Assembly: GCA_947456625.1 (NCBI GenBank)
Contig: CANGQJ010000002.1
Span: 62,001-126,000, forward strand
DNA: 64,000 bases
Direction of reading: 5' to 3'
Source: Bacteroidota bacterium
Lineage (GTDB): Bacteria; Bacteroidota; Bacteroidia; Chitinophagales; Chitinophagaceae
Under the pieces are notes generated by a model. The model saw only the letters and a program-made list of their open reading frames with translations, ran no database searches and was not told where the DNA came from. Numbering within the stretch: the stretch's first letter is position 1; each line of letters starts with the position of its first letter. The position numbers and the translations under genes were made by a program. Below are positions 53,576 to 62,852 of the stretch, in pieces.

Positions 53576-54646
53576 ATGAATAAATTTTGGAGCATATTAT
53601 TATTGGTTTTTATTTGTCAATTTTCACAAGCACAATCCAAAAAAATTAAAGCGGCGCAGGCAATTGATGCTATTATGGCTAATTATGACCATGCAAATGA
53701 ACCAGGCGCAAGTGTACTGGTTTTAAAAAATAATAAAGTAGTTTTTAAAAAAGGATACGGCGTTAGTAATACCAATACAATGGAGCCAGTTAAACCAATT
53801 ACTAATTTTAGATTGGCATCTGTGACCAAGCAGTTTACTGCAATGTCTATTTTATTATTAGAGAAAAAACATAAACTTTCACTAGAGGACCCTATTTCAA
53901 AATATTTTTCAATCCTACCTGGTTATATATCTAAAATAAAAATTAAAGATTTGCTCACGCATAGTTCTGGCTTAATTGACTACGAGGACTTAATGCCTGC
54001 AACTCAAACAACACAATTACATGATACCAATTGTTTGCAATTAATGTTTATGGCGGACTCACTTTATTTTCCAATGGGAACAGAATATAAATACAGTAAT
54101 ACGGGATACGCAATACTGGCGTTAATAGTAGAACAAGTAAGTGGAAAGCCATTTGCACTTTTTATAAAAGAAAATATTTTTAAAACACTTGGTATGAAAA
54201 CCACGGTTGCATTTGAACAAGGTAAATCACAAGTGGCTAACCGCGCATATGGTAATAGTTTTGAAAACGGAAATTGGATACAAACCGATCAAAGTTTAAC
54301 CAGTGCTGTATTAGGAGATGGTGGCATTTACACCAATGTGCAAGAATACACTAAATGGATTAAAGCATTGTGGAATTATAAATTAATTCCCGAACAAACA
54401 CAACTTAGGGCTTGGTCTAGAACCACTCTAGACAATGGTAAAACCATTGATTACGGCTTTGGATGGCATGTTGAGGATTTTTTAAATATTACTCATCCTT
54501 TTCACGATGGCAGTTCCATAGGATTTAGAAACAGCGTTGGTCTTTTTCCTGAACAAAAATTAATGGTCATTGTCTTAACCAATAGAAATGAACATGACCC
54601 CATTGAGGAAGTGCATAAAATTGCATCGCTCTATCTTTTACCATAA
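53576..54646 (+). CDS. Exported serine hydrolase of the class C beta-lactamase family
   Basis: The protein has 356 residues with a signal peptide ending SQAQ. The SxxK motif is SVTK with Ser82, the tyrosine motif is YKYSNTGYAILALI near 180, and the third motif is HDGSSIGFRNSV near 305. It looks like a D-aminopeptidase or esterase EstB-like member without an extra C-terminal domain. Its 3' end overlaps the end of the M20 amidohydrolase gene on the other strand by 16 bases. Confidence 0.88.
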   Translation: MNKFWSILLLVFICQFSQAQSKKIKAAQAIDAIMANYDHANEPGASVLVLKNNKVVFKKGYGVSNTNTMEPVKPITNFRLASVTKQFTAMSILLLEKKHKLSLEDPISKYFSILPGYISKIKIKDLLTHSSGLIDYEDLMPATQTTQLHDTNCLQLMFMADSLYFPMGTEYKYSNTGYAILALIVEQVSGKPFALFIKENIFKTLGMKTTVAFEQGKSQVANRAYGNSFENGNWIQTDQSLTSAVLGDGGIYTNVQEYTKWIKALWNYKLIPEQTQLRAWSRTTLDNGKTIDYGFGWHVEDFLNITHPFHDGSSIGFRNSVGLFPEQKLMVIVLTNRNEHDPIEEVHKIASLYLLP

Positions 54647-55931
54647 TTGTTATTGCCATAGTCTATTACCAAATGGCAAAATGCTTTAACGCCATTTGTA
54701 AACCCCGACTCGTCTAAATAAAAATCAGGTGTGTGGTGTCCTCCAACTTCATTTGGTTTTTTATCTTTTGGAAGCCCACCTAAACTAAAAAAGAAAGTTG
54801 GTGCTTTTTCACCGTAAAACGAAAAATCCTCAGCGGCAGTAGTCCAGGTTGACTCATATACATTTTCAGGTCCCGCTACTTTTACTAACGAAAGGATTGC
54901 TTTTTTTGCTAAAACTGGATCATTATAATTCACCAAAGTTTGTGTTTTAATTTCAACGTCGGCAGTAGCACCCGATGCGGCTGCAATGTTGTTTACAGTA
55001 TTTCGTATTTTCTCATGTGTTTCTTTTCGCATAGTTGCATCTAGAGATCTAATGGTTCCTTCCATTACGGCTGTTTCGGGTATAATATTTGCGCGCACAC
55101 CAGTATGTAGTGATCCAACCGAAATAACTAAAGGCGCTTTTGTTAAATCGGATTGTCTACTTACAATATGTTGCAACCCCTCAACAATTTGTGCAGACAC
55201 CACAATTGGATCTACACTTCCCCATGGCATGGCACCATGACTTCCTTTTCCATGCACTGTAATTTTAAATAAATCGGAAGATGCTTGTGCTGCACCCAAT
55301 TTAAAACCAAACATGCCTACTGGTAATTGCGCTGCCATATGTAAACCAAATACCACTTCTAATTTTGGATTGTCCATCGCACCTTCTTTTATCATCAATG
55401 GAGCACCCCCCTCTTCATTGTTAGGTGCCCCTTCTTCCGCTGGTTGAAATAAGAATACAATATTACCTGCTATTTCTTTTGCATAGCTTTTAGCGCTTTT
55501 GCGGTAGCCATTAAAATAGCCGTATGAGCATCATGACCACATGCGTGCATCACATTAACTTGTTGCCCATTGTATTCCGCTTTTACTTTAGAGGCAAAGG
55601 AAACAGGGGTTCTTTCTAATACAGGAAGTGCATCAATATCGGCCCTTAAACCTATATTGGGACCGGGTTTTCCGCCTTTTAATATAGCCAATACGCCCGT
55701 TTTTGCAATAGGATATTTTACTTCTAATCCTAAGGAATTTAAATAATCGGCAATGTATTTTCCGGTATTATATTCTCTATTGGAAAGTTCAGGAAATTCA
55801 TGAAAATGACGACGCCAATTAATAAGTTCAGTTTGTGTTTTATTAGAAACATCGTTGATACTTTTTGAAAGGTCTTGTGCTTGAATGTTTTGACAAAAAA
55901 TAATTCCTAGTATAACATATATTTTTTTCAT
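54631..55931 (-). pseudogene. M20D amidohydrolase (hippurate/IAA-amino acid hydrolase-like) broken by a frameshift
   Basis: Two ORFs in different frames make one protein. The first (55931-55470) has a signal peptide ending QNIQAQ, WRRHFHEFPELSNRE, IGLRADIDALPV and HACGHDAHTAIL, then stops at TAG. The second (from 55398) continues with MIKEGAMDNPKLEVVFGLH, HGAMPWGSVDPI and the final GGHHTPDF. Reading the gap in the second frame gives EIAGNIVFLFQPAEEGAPNNEEGG, the exact missing family segment. One A lost from the run before GAAATAG near 55474-55480 explains the shift. It is either a recent inactivating mutation or a sequencing error. If intact, the product would be an exported amidase of about 432 residues. 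Confidence 0.85.
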
Positions 55932-56009
55932 GTTGCAAATAATTAATTGAATATATAAAATAAATAAAACATAAATTGCTTTCTATAAATGTAATTATAA
56001 AAAGGGTAA

Positions 56010-57269
56010 ATGAAAAAACGTTATCAAGTACTATTGGTTTTATCGCTGCTTTCCATGATTACTTTTTTGGATCGTGTTGCACTTAGTTCTGCAAGTAGTA
56101 ATATTATGGACAGCTTGCATATTAGTACTGTGCAATGGGGCTGGATACTTGGCATGTTTACTTTAGCTTATGCAAGTTTTGAAATTCCAACTGGATGGCT
56201 AGGCGACAAGTTTGGTGGTAAAAGAATTTTAATAAGAGTGGTGTTGTGGTGGTCATTGTTTACCATATTAACAGGACTGGCTTCGGGTTTTATAATGCTT
56301 TTAGTAGTGCGTTTTTTATTTGGCGTGGGTGAAGCAGGTGCCTATCCCAACACTTCTATTATATTATCAAAGTGGTTTCCAGTATTGGAGCGTGGGCGCG
56401 CACAAGCAACCATATGGGGTGCAAGTCGCATTGGCGCTGCATTAACACCATTTATAGTACTTCCCATTCAACAAAATTATAGTTGGCATGTTTCATTTTA
56501 TACCTTAGGTTTTGTTGGACTGGTTTGGGTTTTGTTTTTTATTTTTTGGCAAAAAGAGGATCCTACACAAAGCAAAAACATAAGTCAAGCAGAATTAAAT
56601 TATATTTTAGAAAACAGGGATTTACCTACGCATCAAACAAATGAAAAAACTTTGTTTTGGTCAGGATTTAAAAATAAAAATTTAGGTTTTTTATTACTCA
56701 TGTATATCTGTTATGCAGTGGGTGCTTATTTTTTTCAGTCATGGTTCCATACCTATTTACAAAAGGGAAGGCATATTGCTGCACAGCAACTCATATGGGC
56801 TTCATCGGTTCCATATTTATTAGCAGCCCTTGGTTGTTTTACGGGTGGTTGGTTAAGTGATAAAGCATGTTTGCGATTTGGAAAAAAATGGGGTAGAAGA
56901 ATAGTACCAATGATAGGCCTTTTTGTTTCAGGAATTTGTATAGTATGCGCCTCACTTGTTAATGATAATTTAACATGCATTGTTTTATTGGGTATTGGCA
57001 TGGCATTTATGGATTTAACAGCACCGGTTGCTTGGGCTGTGGCCATGGATATGGGGGGTACCAAAAGTGGAACCGTTTCTGGGGCTATGAACTCGGCAGG
57101 TTTGCTGGGCGCGTATTTGAGCACAGTGGTTTTTGGATATGTAGCATCAACTTATGGGTATTATTTACCAGTTTTATTAATAGGTGTGCTTGTTTTTTGT
57201 GGCACATTTGTTTGGTTAAAAATTGACGCAACTCAGAAAATTGAGTTCCGAAAAATAAGTACCTTGTAG
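56010..57269 (+). CDS. MFS permease of the anion:cation symporter (ACS) family
   Basis: The protein has 419 residues and 12 membrane helices. FLDRVALSSASSNIMDSL in helix 1 and GWLGDKFGGKRILI fit the family, as does RFLFGVGEAGAYPNTSIILSKWFPVLERGRAQA, the ACS hallmark near residue 108. Substrates in this family are sugar acids such as glucarate or galactonate, tartrate, or phosphate-type anions. The next gene follows within 15 bp, separated by a 19-bp palindrome, so the two are probably an operon. Confidence 0.88.
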   Translation: MKKRYQVLLVLSLLSMITFLDRVALSSASSNIMDSLHISTVQWGWILGMFTLAYASFEIPTGWLGDKFGGKRILIRVVLWWSLFTILTGLASGFIMLLVVRFLFGVGEAGAYPNTSIILSKWFPVLERGRAQATIWGASRIGAALTPFIVLPIQQNYSWHVSFYTLGFVGLVWVLFFIFWQKEDPTQSKNISQAELNYILENRDLPTHQTNEKTLFWSGFKNKNLGFLLLMYICYAVGAYFFQSWFHTYLQKGRHIAAQQLIWASSVPYLLAALGCFTGGWLSDKACLRFGKKWGRRIVPMIGLFVSGICIVCASLVNDNLTCIVLLGIGMAFMDLTAPVAWAVAMDMGGTKSGTVSGAMNSAGLLGAYLSTVVFGYVASTYGYYLPVLLIGVLVFCGTFVWLKIDATQKIEFRKISTL

Positions 57270-57285
57270 CAACAAATTGTTGCTA
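57267..57285. promoter_or_regulatory. 19-bp palindrome filling the gap between the permease and phosphoesterase genes
   Basis: TAGCAACAA-A-TTGTTGCTA starts with the stop codon of the permease gene and ends on the first base of the next ATG. As RNA it can fold into a 7-bp hairpin with a 5-nt loop that would cover the ribosome binding region. This suggests translational control or coupling between the two genes. Confidence 0.5.
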
Positions 57286-59714
57286 TGAAAAAATCTTTTC
57301 TTTTAGTATGCGTTTTAGTTCAAACGCTATTTGCAATTGCACAAGTAAATACCACCGTAAATAACAAAGTTCAACTACCTAATGGTTGGAAATTAAGTCC
57401 GGCTGGTACCAGTTTACCATTAGGTGATTTGCCTTTAAATATGGCTGTTTCCAAATCAAAAAAATTAATGGTAGTGACTAATAATGGGCAAAGTAAACAG
57501 TCGTTACAATTAGTTGATTTAGTAAATGATAAAATTGCAGATACCATTACCATTGATAAGTCATGGTTAGGAATTGCTTTTAGCGCAGATGAAAAATATA
57601 TTTATGCTTCCGGTGGCAACGATAATTGGATTTTACAATACGCTATTGCAAATAATAAATTCAAGCTTATTGATTCCATAAAATTAGGAGCAAAATGGCC
57701 AAATAAAATTTCTCCGGCAGGTTTGTGTTTAGACGATGCTAATAAAAAATTATACGTTGTTACTAAAGACGATAGCGCTTTGTACACCATTAATTTAGTA
57801 ACCAAAAAAGTGATTCAAAAAACATATTTAGCTGCAGAAGGTTACACTTGTAATTTATCTCCAAACAAAAACGAATTGTATATAAGTTGTTGGGGGGCAA
57901 AAAAACTTTTAGTATTTAGCACTGCTGCCAATCAAATCACAAAAGAAATTTCAGTTGGTGTTCATCCCAATGATTTTTGTATCACTAAAAATGGGAAAAC
58001 CGTATTTGTTGCCAATGGCGAAGACAACAGTGTTTCAGTTGTGGACTTAAGCACCTACAAGGAGGTAGAAGTTTTAAACACAGCCCTGTACCCCAATGCA
58101 CCAGCTGGTTCCAGCACTAATGGAGTAGCTTTAAGTGAGGATGAAAAAACTTTGTATGTTGCAAATGCAGATAATAATTATTTAGCCGTATTTGATGTAA
58201 GTAAAAAATTAGAAAGTCGTTCTAAAGGATTTATTCCTGTAGGCTGGTATCCAACTGCAGTTAAATTTATTCATGGAAAAATATATGTAACCAACGGAAA
58301 AGGGTTTAGCTCTTTTCCAAATCCATTAGGACCAGATCCATATAAACGAGGCGCTCAAATGGCGTATCAACAAGGATTATTAAAATCCTTAGAAGATGCA
58401 CAATACATTGGTGGCTTAATGAAAGGAACTTTAAGTATCATTAACACGCCTTCCGAAAAACAATTGGGATTATACTCGGCTGCTGTTTATGAAAACACAC
58501 CATATACCAAACAAAAGGAGCAGTTATCAAATGCAGAAAATGGTTCGGTGATTCCACAAAAAATTGGTCAGCCTTCGGCCATTAAACATGTATTTTATAT
58601 TGTAAAGGAAAACCGAACCTATGATCAGATTTTAGGTGATATTCCACAAGGAAATGGAGATACCACATTAACATTGTTTGGAGAAAAAATAACACCCAAT
58701 CAACATGCATTAGCTAAAGAATTTGTTTTGCTTGATAATTTTTATGTGAATGGCGAAGTGAGCGCCGATGGACATAACTGGACATTGGGAGGTTATGCAA
58801 ATGATTATTTAGAAAAAAATTGGGTAACCAGCTATGGTGGAAGAGGTGGTAATTATGACGCAGAGGGCACGCGTGAAATAGCCAGTAATAAAAATGGCTT
58901 TATTTGGGATTTTGCCAAGCGAGCAGGCGTTAGCTACCGAACCTATGGTGAATTTGCCGATGATTATAAGCCCAATATACCTGTTTTAAAAAATCATTTT
59001 TGTACCTACTTTACCAGCTGGGATCAAAAAGTAAGAGATACCACTAGAGTGGGTCAATGGAAAAGAGATTTTGACTCCTTGCTTGCAATTAATGCAGTTC
59101 CTCAGCTTAATACCATGCGCTTAATAAACGATCATACCGAGGGTATGCGATTAGGAAGGCCTTCTCCTTATGCGCATGTTGCCGACAACGATTTAGCCGT
59201 AGGTATGTTTGTAGACTATTTGAGTAAGAGTCCTATTTGGAACGAATCGGTGGTATTTATTTTAGAGGATGATGCGCAAAACGGACCCGATCACGTTGAC
59301 GCACACCGAAGCCCAGTATACATTGCAGGAGGATTTGTAAAAACCGGATTTGTTGATCACTCCATGTATTCCACCTCTTCTGTGTTAAAAACAATTGAAC
59401 TTATTTTGGGTATGCAACCCATGAGTCAATACGATGCAGCTGCAACTACTTTATGGAAATGCTTTGATAAAACACCAACACATAAAGGATTTACCACAAG
59501 AGCAAATAGCTGGGATTTAAACGAAATAAATACAGCACGAAATATCATGCAACAAAAAAGCGAAACCTTTAATTTCAAAAAAGAGGATAGCATTAACGAT
59601 CATGATTTTAATGAAGTACTATGGAAAGGCTTAAAAGGAGAGATGGCTATTTTACCTGCACCAAAAAGAGCCGCTTTTTTACAAGTAAAGCAAACTAAAG
59701 ACAAGGATGATTAA
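57285..59714 (+). CDS. YncE beta-propeller fused to a phosphoesterase (PF04185-like) domain
   Basis: The protein has 809 residues with a signal peptide ending AIAQ. Residues 35-390 are a seven-bladed YVTN propeller (VSVVDLSTYKEVEVLNT, LYVANADNNYLAVFDVSKK). Residues 430-770 are an alkaline-phosphatase-fold domain with VKENRTYDQILGDIPQGNGD, NFYVNGEVSADGHNWTLGGYANDY, and FILEDDAQNGPDHVDAHRSPVYI, which carry its metal ligands. Relatives are phospholipase C or acid phosphatases. It probably hydrolyses a phosphoester in the periplasm, with the propeller as a binding platform. It follows the ACS permease. Confidence 0.9.
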   Translation: MKKSFLLVCVLVQTLFAIAQVNTTVNNKVQLPNGWKLSPAGTSLPLGDLPLNMAVSKSKKLMVVTNNGQSKQSLQLVDLVNDKIADTITIDKSWLGIAFSADEKYIYASGGNDNWILQYAIANNKFKLIDSIKLGAKWPNKISPAGLCLDDANKKLYVVTKDDSALYTINLVTKKVIQKTYLAAEGYTCNLSPNKNELYISCWGAKKLLVFSTAANQITKEISVGVHPNDFCITKNGKTVFVANGEDNSVSVVDLSTYKEVEVLNTALYPNAPAGSSTNGVALSEDEKTLYVANADNNYLAVFDVSKKLESRSKGFIPVGWYPTAVKFIHGKIYVTNGKGFSSFPNPLGPDPYKRGAQMAYQQGLLKSLEDAQYIGGLMKGTLSIINTPSEKQLGLYSAAVYENTPYTKQKEQLSNAENGSVIPQKIGQPSAIKHVFYIVKENRTYDQILGDIPQGNGDTTLTLFGEKITPNQHALAKEFVLLDNFYVNGEVSADGHNWTLGGYANDYLEKNWVTSYGGRGGNYDAEGTREIASNKNGFIWDFAKRAGVSYRTYGEFADDYKPNIPVLKNHFCTYFTSWDQKVRDTTRVGQWKRDFDSLLAINAVPQLNTMRLINDHTEGMRLGRPSPYAHVADNDLAVGMFVDYLSKSPIWNESVVFILEDDAQNGPDHVDAHRSPVYIAGGFVKTGFVDHSMYSTSSVLKTIELILGMQPMSQYDAAATTLWKCFDKTPTHKGFTTRANSWDLNEINTARNIMQQKSETFNFKKEDSINDHDFNEVLWKGLKGEMAILPAPKRAAFLQVKQTKDKDD

Positions 59715-59723
59715 TGAATTGAT

Positions 59724-59731
59724 TAATTTTG
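59724..59731 (+). promoter_or_regulatory. -7 promoter element TAATTTTG upstream of the MacAB-like operon
   Basis: This exact TAnnTTTG lies 21 bp before the ATG at 59753. The upstream box is not recognisable. Confidence 0.5.
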
Positions 59732-59752
59732 TAATTAAGTAATAAAATTATT

Positions 59753-60850
59753 ATGCGCATAGCTCCTATTTCATTCAAAAACCTATATTTTATTGGATTC
59801 ACTTTTTTAATGGCTTGTGGTAAAAAACAAGAAACCATTCATCCAATTTCGGAAGCCATTACTGCTTCGGTTTATGCATCTGGCACCGTAAAAAGCGTTG
59901 GACAGTATGAGGTATATGCAAAAGTAAACGGAATTGTACAAAATGTTTTAGTTAGCGAAGGTAGTGACGTTAAAAAGGGTCAGGCTATTATAGCGCTGTC
60001 CAATAAAGCGCAGGAACTTGGCTATGAAAATGCAAAACTATTAGCCAACTATTCCTCGGCCGAAACTAATTTAGAAAAATTAAATCAAGCACAGAACGAA
60101 TTGGATGTAGCTAAATTAAAAATGGATAACGACGGCTCCTTATTAGATCGTCAAAAAAAATTATGGGGTAATGATATTGGAACTAAAAACGATTTAGATC
60201 AAAGAGAAATTGCTTATAAAAATAGTACAGCATTATATAATGCTAGTAAACTAAAATACAATGATTTAAAAAAGCAAATTGATTTTCAATCCAAGCAAAC
60301 CAATAAAACAGCTGCAATTTCTTCTACCACTTTAAATGATTTTTTGGTAAAATCAGAAATAAATGGAAAAGTGTTTAGCATTAATAAAGAAGTAGGTGAA
60401 ATGGTTACTACACAAATGCCTGTTGCCGTTATTGGTGATGCTCAAAAGTTTTATGTGGAACTTCAGGTAGACGAATATGATATTTCAAAAATTAAGAAAG
60501 GTCAAAAAACAATGATATCAATGGATAGCTATAAAGGACAAGCATTTGAAGCGGTTGTTGAAAAAATTTATCCAATAATGAATCCAAAATCAAAGTCATT
60601 TAAAGTAGACGCTGTATTTACTTTACAGCCTAATAATTTGTTTCCTAATTTAAGTGCTCAAGCAAATATAATTATTGAAGTAAAGGAAAAGGCCTTAACC
60701 ATTCCTCGCGCATTTTTAATAGACAATGAATATGTTTATTTAGAAAACAAAGAAAAAAGAAAAGTAAAATTGGGACTAATGGATTACGAAAAAGTGGAAA
60801 TACTTTCTGGTATTACAATAAACGATGCGTTGGTAAAAACCATTCAATGA
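59753..60850 (+). CDS. MacA/HlyD-like periplasmic adaptor lipoprotein
   Basis: The protein has 365 residues with a lipobox (TFLMAC, Cys22). A lipoyl domain is split as NGIVQNVLVSEGSDVKKGQAIIAL and INGKVFSINKEVGEMVTTQMPVAVI, with an alpha-helical hairpin between (about 85-190). It continues into the barrel domain VDEYDISKIKKGQKTMISMDSYKGQAFEAVVEKIYP. It should connect the ABC transporter encoded by the next two genes to an outer-membrane channel. No TolC gene is in this operon; one of the two others in the window may serve. Its stop overlaps the permease start by four bases. Confidence 0.9.
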   Translation: MRIAPISFKNLYFIGFTFLMACGKKQETIHPISEAITASVYASGTVKSVGQYEVYAKVNGIVQNVLVSEGSDVKKGQAIIALSNKAQELGYENAKLLANYSSAETNLEKLNQAQNELDVAKLKMDNDGSLLDRQKKLWGNDIGTKNDLDQREIAYKNSTALYNASKLKYNDLKKQIDFQSKQTNKTAAISSTTLNDFLVKSEINGKVFSINKEVGEMVTTQMPVAVIGDAQKFYVELQVDEYDISKIKKGQKTMISMDSYKGQAFEAVVEKIYPIMNPKSKSFKVDAVFTLQPNNLFPNLSAQANIIIEVKEKALTIPRAFLIDNEYVYLENKEKRKVKLGLMDYEKVEILSGITINDALVKTIQ

Positions 60851-62106
60851 GAAAAGGATTACTATTAAATATTGCTAAATCACTCCTACTTGCTAGGTGG
60901 AGGCAAACCCTGGTTGCAGCTGTGGGCGTAACTTTTAGCATTACCATGTTTATTACGCTTTTAAGTTTTATGTCGGGGCTTAACGACTTACTAGATGGAC
61001 TTATACTTAACAGAACGCCACATGTAAGAATTTACAACGACATTAAACCCAACGCAGACCAGCCCATTAATAAAAGTGCTACCTATTCAAAAGCACATAA
61101 TTTTATAGGCTCTGTAAAGTCTGATGCAAACAGACAAGCCATTTATAATAGTGAAGCTATTATGAAATCCATTTTAAACGACCCGCGTGTATTGGGTCTT
61201 TCACCAAAAGTTACCGCGCAAGTTTTTTTTAATGACGGTAGTGTTGATATCACAGGAAGCATTTTTGGCATCAATTCCACCCAAGAAAGTAAGTTGTACC
61301 ATTTTGATGAATATATTACAACTGGAAATTCAGCCGATTTAACCAAGATAAATAATAGTATCATTTTAGGAAAAGGTTTGGCAGATAAATTATTAGTACA
61401 AATTGGAGATGCAGTTCAGGTTACCACATCTAAAGGTGATTTATTTCAACTTAAGGTAGTGGGTACTTTTCAATCTGGTATTAAGGATTTTGATAACGTT
61501 CAGAGTTATGCTTCCATTAATACAGTTCAAAAAATATTATCTGTTCCCAATGATTATATTACCAGCATTCAAGTAAAACTAAAAGATATTACACAAGCAC
61601 CAGCAGTTGCAAAAGAGTACCAAAAATTGTATCAAGCCGATGCAGAGGATATTCAAACTGCCAATTCCCAATTTGAAACTGGAAGTTCCATTCGAACCTT
61701 AATTTCTTATTCGGTAGGTATTACCCTTTTAATTGTAGCTGGATTTGGTATTTACAATATCTTAAACATGATGATATTTGAAAAAATGGATTCTATTGCC
61801 ATATTAAAAGCAACAGGTTTTTCAGGCACCGACGTAAAAAATATATTTATTTATATCGCAGTAACCATTGGAATTTTTGGAGGACTCATGGGTTTATTAT
61901 TTGGATTTGGTTTGTCTGCTGTAATTGATCAAATTCCATTTAATACTGCTTCACTACCTACCATAAAAACATATCCTATTGTTTATAACCCTAGGTTTTA
62001 TATCATTGGAATTATATTTTCATTTATCACTACTTATTTTGCCGGTTGGTTTCCTGCAAGAAAAGCAAGTAAAATAGATCCGGTAGTGATCATAAGAGGA
62101 AAATAA
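60847..62106 (+). CDS. FtsX/MacB-like ABC transporter permease
   Basis: The protein has 419 residues: one N-terminal helix (about 22-45), a periplasmic MacB-type domain of about 230 residues (LGLSPKVTAQVFFNDGSVDITGSIFGINSTQES), then three helices. The C-terminal FtsX region has ILNMMIFEKMDSIAILKATGFSGTDVKNIFIYIAVTIGIFGGLMG and ends FAGWFPARKASKIDPVVIIRG, the classical MacB/LolC ending. It forms the membrane half of a mechanotransmission exporter of peptides, lipids or drugs. Confidence 0.92.
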   Translation: MRKGLLLNIAKSLLLARWRQTLVAAVGVTFSITMFITLLSFMSGLNDLLDGLILNRTPHVRIYNDIKPNADQPINKSATYSKAHNFIGSVKSDANRQAIYNSEAIMKSILNDPRVLGLSPKVTAQVFFNDGSVDITGSIFGINSTQESKLYHFDEYITTGNSADLTKINNSIILGKGLADKLLVQIGDAVQVTTSKGDLFQLKVVGTFQSGIKDFDNVQSYASINTVQKILSVPNDYITSIQVKLKDITQAPAVAKEYQKLYQADAEDIQTANSQFETGSSIRTLISYSVGITLLIVAGFGIYNILNMMIFEKMDSIAILKATGFSGTDVKNIFIYIAVTIGIFGGLMGLLFGFGLSAVIDQIPFNTASLPTIKTYPIVYNPRFYIIGIIFSFITTYFAGWFPARKASKIDPVVIIRGK

Positions 62107-62107
62107 A

Positions 62108-62782
62108 ATGAGCAAGATACTAGAAGCAAAAAATATTAATAAATTCTTTCATGATCCTGTAGACATACAGGTATTAGAAAATGTAAGTTTTAGTATCAAT
62201 AAAGGAGAATTTGTTTCCCTCACAGGAAAATCGGGTTGCGGAAAGTCAACCCTGTTATATGTTTTGTCCACTATGGATACCGATTATGATGGAACCCTAC
62301 TTATTGATGGCGTAGAAATGCCTAAAAAGAATGAGTCATTTTTAGCAAAAATTAGAAATGAAAAAATTGGTTTTGTATTTCAATTTCACTACTTATTAAA
62401 TGAGTTTAATGTGCTAGAAAATGTGATGCTTCCTGGCTTAAAGCTTGCAAAATATAGTAGGGACCAAGTAGAGTACCGTGCCATGGAGAAATTAAAAATT
62501 TTGGGCATTGATCATTTGGCTTTAAAAAAATCAAACCATGTTTCAGGGGGTGAAAAACAAAGGGTTGCTATTGCACGTGCTTTAATAAATGATCCACATA
62601 TTATCATGGGTGACGAGCCAACTGGAAACTTAGATAAAAAAAATAGTGACCTGGTTTTTGATATTTTTAATAAACTAGCCGACGAATTTAAACAAACCCT
62701 GCTTATTGTAACGCATGATCCTAGTTTTGCGGAGCGTACCCATCGCATTATAAAAATGGAGGACGGTAAAATAATTTCCTAA
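62108..62782 (+). CDS. MacB/LolD-like ABC transporter ATP-binding protein
   Basis: The protein has 224 residues. The nucleotide-binding motifs are all intact: Walker A GKSGCGKST near residue 39, Q loop FQFHYLLNEFNVLENVMLP, signature VSGGEKQRVAIARAL near 140, Walker B IIMGDEPTGNLD and the switch His in IVTHDPSF. It belongs to the LolD/MacB/FtsE group and energises the FtsX-type permease, whose gene ends one base upstream. The adaptor, permease and ATPase make a complete inner-membrane exporter. Confidence 0.95.
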   Translation: MSKILEAKNINKFFHDPVDIQVLENVSFSINKGEFVSLTGKSGCGKSTLLYVLSTMDTDYDGTLLIDGVEMPKKNESFLAKIRNEKIGFVFQFHYLLNEFNVLENVMLPGLKLAKYSRDQVEYRAMEKLKILGIDHLALKKSNHVSGGEKQRVAIARALINDPHIIMGDEPTGNLDKKNSDLVFDIFNKLADEFKQTLLIVTHDPSFAERTHRIIKMEDGKIIS

Positions 62783-62852
62783 AAACTTTTGGTTTTAGCA
62801 ATAGTCTTTTTTTAATAAATGCTTATATTCAAGTAGTAAAAATACCATTGCT

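Noticed and set aside
55465-55485. Programmed -1 frameshift in the M20 gene
   Set aside because: The local sequence is CAAAAGAAATAG, which is not a classical X-XXY-YYZ slippery heptamer in frame, and no downstream stimulatory hairpin was seen. A simple deletion is more likely.
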